Below, one piece after another: positions 56,922 through 64,000 of a stretch of 64,000 nucleotides of DNA. Source of the DNA: Jaapia argillacea MUCL 33604 (lineage: Eukaryota; Basidiomycota; Agaricomycetes; Jaapiales; Jaapiaceae); assembly GCA_000697665.1 (NCBI GenBank), contig KL197765.1:83251-147250 (forward strand). The letters run 5' to 3'. A program made the position numbers and the translations under genes. How positions within the stretch are numbered: position 1 is the first letter of the stretch; each line of letters begins with the position of its first letter. The notes beneath the pieces are model-generated. The model ran no database searches. It had not been told where the DNA came from and saw only the letters and a program-made list of their open reading frames with translations.

Positions 56922-59128
56922 CACCATAGCCGTCCTATTCCCGTCCACATCCACGACCATTGACGACCATCGCGACGATGACGCTATAACACTCCAGCTA
57001 ATCGCATAACCTACATCCCGTTGCATAACCACCGCACGCCGTATCCCTTCACCCTTCACCCGTACATACTTGCATCACCTTCGTACCATATCTTCGTTCT
57101 ACACCCCGCATATTATGTACTGATTACTTTACTCGACCTTCCCGCACACCCACGAGTTGCAGTATTTTTCGCTTGCTCGCGCATTTGTACATACACAATG
57201 TACACGACTCCATTACTGCGATGCAATGCACACCCGCCCCCACGTATTCATGGCTCCCCAGAGAAAGTTTGACTTTACCCGCCACTTGTGCTCGAAATGG
57301 GATGATTAAAAGTACAGATGATGATCCTATTTTACCACAGCTAAGCCTGATATAACCATCCGCTACAAATTTTGCTCTGGGAAATGTGACATGACCACGG
57401 CAGGACGGGAAGCTAAGGGGAAGGTTGACAACGCCAGTCACGGTCGCCGACTCCAAAGGCTGAAGGACAGCCGCTAGCGCGACATAAACTCAAGATCGTA
57501 ATAAATTCCGAAAGGGGACAAGGAATACTCTCAGGGGAAATGGGCGCCGAGTGTCGGTGTGCACTTGAGTTGCCGAAAGTCGACGCACAGGCTCGGCTCC
57601 TAGGCTTGGGAAGTGATGCGCACCGAATTCCCGATTATTGGATTGGATGGTATCTGATATGATGGCGGTTGCGAACCTGAAAATCATTTGGATATTTGAC
57701 CCATCCATCCTATCAGATTCTCCCACTGTCAATTCAATCGCGTGACGCTCCGAAACACGATCGGAAGGTTAGAAAATGTACGTACCCTCCTCTCGTTGGT
57801 CGTCTTCTTCTCAACAATCTGCTCTGTGCTGGCGCAGTCGGGCAACGACATCTGCAGGGTTGTCAAACGGAGCCTATTCCCCCACACCGCAGCAGTTTCC
57901 TACCACGACGATCAAGGAGATCACATAAGCAACAAACCGAGGACCGTGTACATGGACCTGTTTATAGCCGCTACACTAGGACACACTGCAGACACGCTCG
58001 TTAATTGTTGGTATCGATAGCAGATGCGAAGACACCCACCGTACAGCTGACACGGGTAATGAAGTCCAGGCCAATTTGCAGGATTCGTGGGACCACGGTC
58101 AGGCTCGTGTAGATAACTATCGCCTCCAAAGGCGCACATTCCCCACAAGCGCCGGCGCGTTGGGAAAGAAAACACGAGGGAAGGTATATGCACCGGCGAA
58201 TTATGATTCCGGACATTTGTGCATCGAATGGACGGATGTCTCGGTGAGGCGATCATGAGTCCAAGACTGTCACGGTCCAACGAGTATCCATTTCACTGGC
58301 ATCGTTATCAGAGAATCAGCAACATCAAGTTCTAGTGGATTGGGGACAACTCTGCCTCACGAGGATCCCGTTGTGGCCATTTTGTAACAGCAGCGCGAAC
58401 TCCGAGTAGACCAGTTGGCCGGGTTTCTGGTCACGCGGGACAGTCGCAAGGGATACTCCAATAGAAGGGGATGACGAGGTATGGGCCGAGGAGATGGCCA
58501 CACATCTTGGACGATTTTCAACCATCATTGGTATCTTGGAGACGAGTACAAGTGACAAGGCTGACTGCGACTTCACTAGGGTACTGGGCGTCGAATGTGT
58601 ACCTGTCCAAGCTGAATGATTAAAGTTTGCAGAGGCACTACATGTGCTCCTTGGTGATCGAATAGTACTTGCCTGAGGGCAACCAGCCCATATTATTATG
58701 CAACAGATCTTCGGATGAGATGGTCGACGTGGATCCATCGAACCAGATGCGTGCCAAATGGCGACAGATTCAGGTACTCAGGTTTGCCGAGGTAGTTCTG
58801 CCTCGCGATATTTGAGAATCGACATAGTTCAGGACTCACGAACTCGATGCAGATCATCCTTCCGTCTTGTTTCCGCAATGCAATGCGGTGATCCACATGG
58901 ATCATTGGCCAATGTGATGGACGCGCAGAGACAATCTCGAACCCCCGAAGCTTGAAGCTTGAAGAGATGCTTTGATATACAGTATCCTTATTCCCCAATT
59001 CGTTTGAACTTCGTTCTGGTGAAACGACCCTGAGTGGAGATAATCGCTCATCGCAGGTTGCCGACACGGGATTCCGACTGCAGAACCATGCATACCCAGA
59101 GCCCAGATCTCGTTTCAAAGAAATATTA
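56922..59128. other. Mostly unresolved, 2.2 kb
   Basis: At 57742-58020 a plus-strand frame contains what looks like a signal peptide (TLLSLVVFFSTICSVLAQS). The same bases read as a GTACGT..CGCAG intron, so the reading is doubtful. A protein-like minus-strand frame at 58696-58990 (RPSHWPMIHVDHRIALRKQD) has no start codon of its own and overlaps the 3' end of the transporter gene. No gene can be called with confidence. Confidence 0.3.
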
Positions 59129-60739
59129 TCAGTATATGGTTTCAAGTCTCCAACCGGCACCGACAATTCGAGCAGCCACAAAGAATCCCAGCGCGGCGAT
59201 GTATGTGGCACCACAGAACATGATCAATCCAAGATATTGGTTATTGTCTGCTGAGAGGATCGCACCGGCGATGGGGATACCGGTGAGTGCGCTGCAAGTT
59301 GAAGCAATGATGAATAACTATGAAGCCTGAATGATAGGGCAAAAGAACTCACCCGAAGCTGACGACGAAATAACAAGTCCCGTACCGCTTCCCATAATCC
59401 TGCGTTGAGCAAATTTGACCAACACATACCGGGGTCAAGCTGATCCCGGTTCCAGACCCAAACCCGTAACAGAGTCCAAAGACGATGAGCAATGCCTTGC
59501 GTGCCCCATGACTCTCAGCGTACCCGCTGGTTAACCAGAAGCCAAAGATTGTGACCAAACAGAAGAGAACCGTGAGGATCATCGTATTAAATCTCCCCAT
59601 TCGATCAGCCAATAAGCCCGGTAACCATCGGCCAAATACGGATCCTGTGTTCAGAATCGCTAGGAGCTGGTATGAAAAGGCTTGAGGGATACCGATGGCG
59701 ATCGCGTGGGATGTAAGGTACGTGAGGGGTATGAAGAGACCCCATTCAATCATGAAGACGCCAATCGTCGTCAAAGCGAAACGTGGATCTTTGAAGGCAG
59801 TGAAGTCGATTTTCGCACCACCAAAGGCTTTCTGTCGCTCAGGTCGAGAGTTGACCTCTGTATGCGAGCTTGTAGGCGATTTTATGGACGCCGGGGAAGT
59901 TTGGGACTGAAAGATTTCTGAACGACCCCGTACAAGCAAGATCCCTCCGGCACACAGGGCAACCATCACAAATCCAACGATTCGAAGGGACCAACCAAAC
60001 CCCATTTTCGGTGCGGTGTGCTGAATCAACAGTGGGAACACGATCCCACCGATGGAGCCACCTGTAGCAGCGATTCCGGTGACCTCGCCTCGCCTCCGTA
60101 GGAACCAGTGTCCGATAGCTGCTATAGATGGGGTGAAGAGTAACGAGGTCCCCATGCCGCATAGGATGCCGAACGTCAGCAAGAATTGCCAGTATTCTGT
60201 AAACATCGATGGTTGAGAGAAGTGGATAAAATGGACCGTGCAGAATATAGAACAGACTTGTTGAGATACTGAAGAGCATGACGCCAGTGATGAGCGACAC
60301 GCTACCACCAGCGATGAGCGTCCTCGGCCCGTACGCATCGAATATAGGTCCTGAACACCCAAATCACTCGTTAGGTGTTGGCGATCTAGGGGAAGTTGGC
60401 TCGCTCACCAATTTGAATACCTCCAAAGAAGCTGATGAAGGTATATAGACCAAAGATCCATCCTATCTGACCCCGAGAATAGTCCTTCAAGGCACCTCCG
60501 ACGAGTTGTGCCTCCAACGTTCCCAGTGAGTTCATCAATCCAAAACAAGCCGTCATCGACAGGAACGATCCCAGGACGACGGAGTAGGCTTGCCATCCGC
60601 CCTCTGGATACGTCAGCTCGACATCGTCCGTTGGTTTATCGGAGGGCACATCGTGGTCGAGTTCTGTCTTCTGGGGGGGAGAACTGGTGTTTGGGTGGCC
60701 AGACGCCTCTGTGACTTCCTGAGATGGATATCCCGTCAT
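59129..60739 (-). CDS. Monocarboxylate-type MFS transporter
   Basis: Four exons read leftward. Exon 1 is 60409-60739 (MTGYPSQEVTEASGHPNTSS, then YPEGGWQAYSVVLGSFLSM). The second begins at 60353 (PIFDAYGPRTLIAGGSVSL). A large third exon carries FGILCGMGTSLLFTPSIAAI, the loop HWFLRRRGEVTGIAATGGSI, and the central hydrophilic loop. The last ends in GFFVAARIVGAGWRLETIY at 59129. About 12 membrane segments and 450-460 residues fit the fungal MCT-like family (PEGGWGW-type start motif, here PEGGWQAY). These move monocarboxylates or similar small acids by proton symport at the plasma membrane; the substrate is not known. It is divergent from CWC27. Confidence 0.9.
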
Positions 60740-61072
60740 AACAAGTCGTGAAGTGGAGGCAACTGGTTGGCGATCGATTTACGGATGAGTATCCAGAAAT
60801 TTTCGGCTCCGGGCCAAAAATATGCAGGGGATTTTACGTGTCAACGAGGAGAACACATTTAGCTGCTTAGTCGATTAAGAAGGAAACAACAGAGCAGGTG
60901 AGGGGCCATGACAAACGTGAAGACCATTCGGTCGCGTCGAATGCCGCAATGATTTCAACTGCTCGCGGTGTTCAATCTCCTTACCTCGTCCGCCACGTGG
61001 CAATGCCACCGGCCCGTGCCCAAGTTCCACTGGCACCCCGAGCATAAGTAACTTCTTTAGACAGAATCTCCA
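60740..61072. promoter_or_regulatory. Divergent promoter of MFS transporter and CWC27
   Basis: The two genes start 333 bp apart in opposite directions. A CACGTGG occurs near 60994. No TATA box was seen on the CWC27 side. Confidence 0.45.
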
Positions 61073-63158
61073 ATGGCTCTCCCGACTCGCGGACGCGTTA
61101 TTCTCGATACAACTGTCGGAGAGGTCGAAATAGAGCTCTGGTCAAGGGTGAGTTTTGTCTCAAAAACGATTCTGCTGCTGAACTTCGCCTTTCAGGAAAC
61201 ACCGAAAGCATGTCGGAACTTTCTCACTTTGGCAATGGAGGGTACGTCTATTACTCCTCACCTTGGGTTTCAAAGCCGCCGATCCTGCATTCTGCTATCC
61301 TCGTGCAGGTTATTATGACGGCGTGATATTCCACCGGTACGCATCGCCTAACACTCGGAAATGGAGCGGTAAGGCTGAAGAGCGCCAGAGTTGTTCCTGG
61401 ATTCCTCGTCCAAACCGGTGATCGGACAGGAACTGGCGGTGGGGGTGAATCATTTTATGGAGGTGCGTAGCTCTATCCATTCATTAGTAGATTTCGCACC
61501 TCACGACACCTCTCGTTCCCGTCGCTATCAGAACCCTTCGAGGACGAGGTTCATCCACGACTCCGGTTCTCCCATCGAGGGTTGATTGCGTGCGCGAACA
61601 ATGGGCAGAAGAACTCCAATGATTCGCAGTTCTTTATCACATTGGGTGAGTCTAAGTCGACTCACCGGGAAAGATTTCTCATGATTGGGCCTCAGACCGC
61701 GCTGATGAGTTGAACGGAAAACATACACTTTTTGGAAGATGTGTAGGCGACACGTTCTACAGTGCGTTACAGAAACTCTCTACCTTGTGTGTTCCAGACG
61801 CAGAATATCGTTTACCGTTTCAGACGTGTTGAAGATTGGTAGCATGGGTATGTGCTCCTGAATATCCGCCTCTGGATCTTACAAACAACGTTGTTGTAGA
61901 GCTCGACAAGAATGAGCGCCCTCTCTAGTAGGTCCCCCTATCATGGTATCTCTGAAATGTCATTTATATTAGCTCAGCCCTCCTAAGATCAAGACCGTAC
62001 GGATCTTAGAGAATCCGTTTGACGATATTGTTCCTCGTATCACAGCAGAGGAGAAGCGAGTCCAACAGCGCGCAAAGGAACAAGCTCAGCGAGAGCGCGA
62101 AGAAGAGCAGAGACGGAGAGGCGCTAAGAAGTAGACTTTATTATCCTGTCTCGTTTCCCTCCCTGATGTTCAACTCCAATCAGGGACGTCAAGCTATTGA
62201 GTTTCGGTGTTGAAGAAGGGGAAGAAGTCGACGAAGAACCCGTGGTGTTCAAAAAGAAGCCAATTGTTAGACCTGACCGTGAGTTTGCTCCCAATATTAT
62301 GCGGTCTTGTGTTGGATGCATCTTTTGCAGTCGTTGAAAACCCCGATTTGCCCCCTGTACTGCTGCCCGACATGGTTGCTCCATCTTCACAACCAATATC
62401 GACTAATACGACGACTGAATTGACCGAGTCGAAGGTGCTCTAAATCTCTCCATGCTCGTCATCACGTCGGGATTGATCAGGTCGGTGCTTCACACAGCGT
62501 CTCAAAAAGGACAAGGACGATATTGAAGTTACCGGAATTCGAGAGAAACATGCAAAAGAACAAATTGCGAAAAGGTGTGGCCAAATTTCCGTTTCCTTCT
62601 GCCACCATGCGTGAACTCTCGAGCTTTAGCACTGCACGGCAAACCGAGATCGAGAAGATGGAAGCCGAGATTCGCAAGCTTTCCCGACGTCGAAATGGCG
62701 AGAAAGATAGTGACGAAGAGCGGTCAAAGAAGAAAGCGAAGAGCAAATCCTATCTTTCTGAAGAACTCGCCAAGTATTCAAAGGGACGCGGGATGCACAG
62801 TAAGAAGGATGGGAAGAAGAAAGACGAGGGTGATATTCTTGCTGCCCTAAATACCTTCAGGACCAAGCTGCAAGGTACTACCCGAGATCCGATTGACGAA
62901 CCTCCCGAGCGCGAAGAGGAGGTCGCGGGACCAAACGCGTTGGGAGAGGACGTGGGCATGGAAGTGGATGACGATGTTGGGTTTATGGCACACGCGTTAC
63001 ACTTCCCGAAGGATAACGCCGAGGAAGTGATGAAGGCTGAAAGGGATTACGAGGTGATTGATCCTCGTCAGCGAGGCGCAAGGGCGCGAGAAGAGGAAAG
63101 GGAGAGGAAGAGAGGGATGAAGGCCAGAGGTGGAGGTAGAGGACGCGGTAGACGGTGA
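61073..63158 (+). CDS. CWC27: Cyclophilin-type spliceosome protein Cwc27
   Basis: Many short exons. The cyclophilin domain reads ALPTRGRVILDTTVGEVEIE, ETPKACRNFLTLAMEG, YYDGVIFHR|VVPGFLVQTGD, GLIACANNGQKNSNDSQFFI, and TLDRADELNGKHTLFGR. The usual Trp of active cyclophilins is Glu in ADELNGKHT, the known Cwc27 signature linked to lost or weak isomerase activity. It continues ILENPFDDIVPR, then a charged coiled C-terminal part (REKHAKEQIAKR, ARQTEIEKMEAEIRKL, KYSKGRGMHSKK) ending in GGGRGRGRR at 63158. Cwc27 joins the activated spliceosome with Cwc22/eIF4A3. The last intron (after AAAAG near 62573) has two possible acceptors that both keep frame. Confidence 0.92.
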
Positions 63159-63685
63159 TATCCACGTTGTTCATGTCGTTTGCACATCTTATGCCATTTT
63201 GTCAGCCATCTACCCCCCCCTACCACGATCTCCATTATTCCATCTGGTGTACCACTATCTTCCTGAGCTAGTCGTCGCGCACATACTGATGTTGTTGGCA
63301 TTTCAGTCTGAACCGGTGCACCCACTTGCCAAACCTTGCTGTTGTTTCGGTCGCCTATGATCCGAGACATTCTGAACCGTCGGGTAGGTTCCTAACGCTT
63401 CGCACAGCCTCGCAAGTGCGCCCGAACCTTCCGAGCCGACCGGTTTAGCAACTATGTTCGCGCTCAGCCCCTCCAGACATCCCTGTCTATCCTGTCGAGG
63501 AATGTTTCTGATACCTTTCAATCCCTCCAGGCTTTGTTCGGTCCTCTGAATCACCTCGATGCTATGCAGGTCGTTATGGCGCCTTCCGTCTCATGAGGAT
63601 TCGCCCATCTCCCTATAAAAGATGAAAGATATGCTCGAGTTTCCTCACCAAATATCCATTCCCAACATCTCTTTACTCATTCACA
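63159..63685. other. Intergenic upstream of the protease gene
   Basis: Promoter side of the protease gene. No other gene is seen; a minus-strand frame at 63303-63554 has no domain. Confidence 0.4.
63614..63620 (+). promoter_or_regulatory. TATA box of the aspartic protease gene
   Basis: CTATAAAAGATG lies 70 bp before the ATG at 63686, a classical spacing for a highly expressed secreted protein gene. Confidence 0.7.
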
Positions 63686-64000
63686 ATGATTTTCACCATC
63701 CCAACTGTGTTGGCTATTCTTCCTTTCTTGGCGGCTGGTTCTCCGCTTCAACCCACCCCTTCATCTGGCATGAAGATACCCATCTCGAAGCGCTCCAATA
63801 TCTTGAATCCCGACGGCTCAGCCAATGCAGATACATTACGAAAGCAGGTTGCATATGCCACAGCGTGAGTCTTCATTCTTCATATCCCCCCAAAAGCCCA
63901 ACTGATCGTCTTCGCATAGTAAAATGCAACAAGGTTTCATTTCTTTCCAGAAGAATACTGGTACTCCTCACCCTCTAGCTCCTCCGGGTCTTCTCCCTCG
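63686..64000 (+). CDS. Secreted aspartic protease, N-terminal part (cut by window end)
   Basis: Exon 1 (63686-63864) encodes a signal peptide MIFTIPTVLAILPFLAAGSP and a propeptide (MKIPISKRSNILNPDGSAN, ADTLRKQVAYATA). The intron ends at 63919, and exon 2 continues in phase with KMQQGFISFQKNTGTPHPLA. A basic KxPISKR start, a helical A..KMQ.GF..F.KNTG stretch, and TGxPHPL are typical propeptide features of basidiomycete pepsin-type (A1) proteases such as polyporopepsin. The catalytic Asp motifs lie beyond the window. Confidence 0.75.

Noticed and set aside
57742-58020. Possible small secreted protein
   Set aside because: The apparent signal peptide coincides with a good GTACGT..CGCAG intron, so the frame is probably not translated this way.
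58696-59214. 172-codon minus-strand frame
   Set aside because: Its first third overlaps the transporter's last exon in another frame; the rest is protein-like but lacks a start and splice chain.
1-64000. Retroelement, tRNA, CRISPR or bacterial operon features
   Set aside because: I saw no reverse transcriptase, integrase or LTR pair, no tRNA-like cloverleaf with GGTTCGAATC box, and no spaced short direct repeats. The window is eukaryotic.

Overview
The window is nuclear DNA of a filamentous basidiomycete, probably an Agaricomycete. The signs are intron-dense genes with 50-65 bp GT..AG introns, short intergenic spaces, genes on both strands, and recognisable fungal families (Opi1, Mkt1, Pol alpha, Vps9-domain, Cwc27, aspartic protease). 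I cannot name the genus. A 665-base run of N at 38.8-39.5 kb is an assembly gap.

Layout. 0-13 kb is conserved housekeeping: a single-pass membrane protein, a GRAM/TBC/EF-hand Rab GTPase-activating protein, a flavin-reductase-like protein, and the DNA polymerase alpha catalytic subunit on the minus strand, divergent from an F-box protein. 14-26 kb is an accessory island. It holds two tiny gene families, each as a divergent pair: a 93-residue protein (14.8 kb minus, 17.7 kb plus) and a 139-residue beta-trefoil-like protein (19.8 kb minus, 23.0 kb plus). A decayed relic of the second family lies at 14.4 kb. A 663 bp near-perfect palindrome sits between the first pair, a small coiled-coil gene lies between the pairs, and a 0.55 kb tandem duplication lies at 24.7-25.8 kb.

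26-48 kb is mixed: OPI1 (lipid-responsive repressor), a large serine/proline-rich VPS9-domain Rab GEF, a sulfotransferase-fold protein, the gap with two gene ends flanking it, an unrecognised spliced gene at 41 kb, a possible PP1-docking protein, a TMEM170-family membrane protein, and a tandem repeat of about 270 bp units at 47.2-47.8 kb.

48-52.7 kb is gene-poor. 52.7-64 kb is conserved again: MKT1, a small C2H2 zinc-finger protein, a monocarboxylate-type MFS transporter divergent from CWC27, and the 5' end of a secreted aspartic protease running off the window.

The genes do not form one pathway. The functional themes are replication, membrane traffic (TBC GAP, VPS9 GEF), lipid regulation and RNA processing (CWC27, MKT1). 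The unusual part is the 14-26 kb island. Exon boundaries were read by eye from splice signals and reading frame; none is supported by transcript data.
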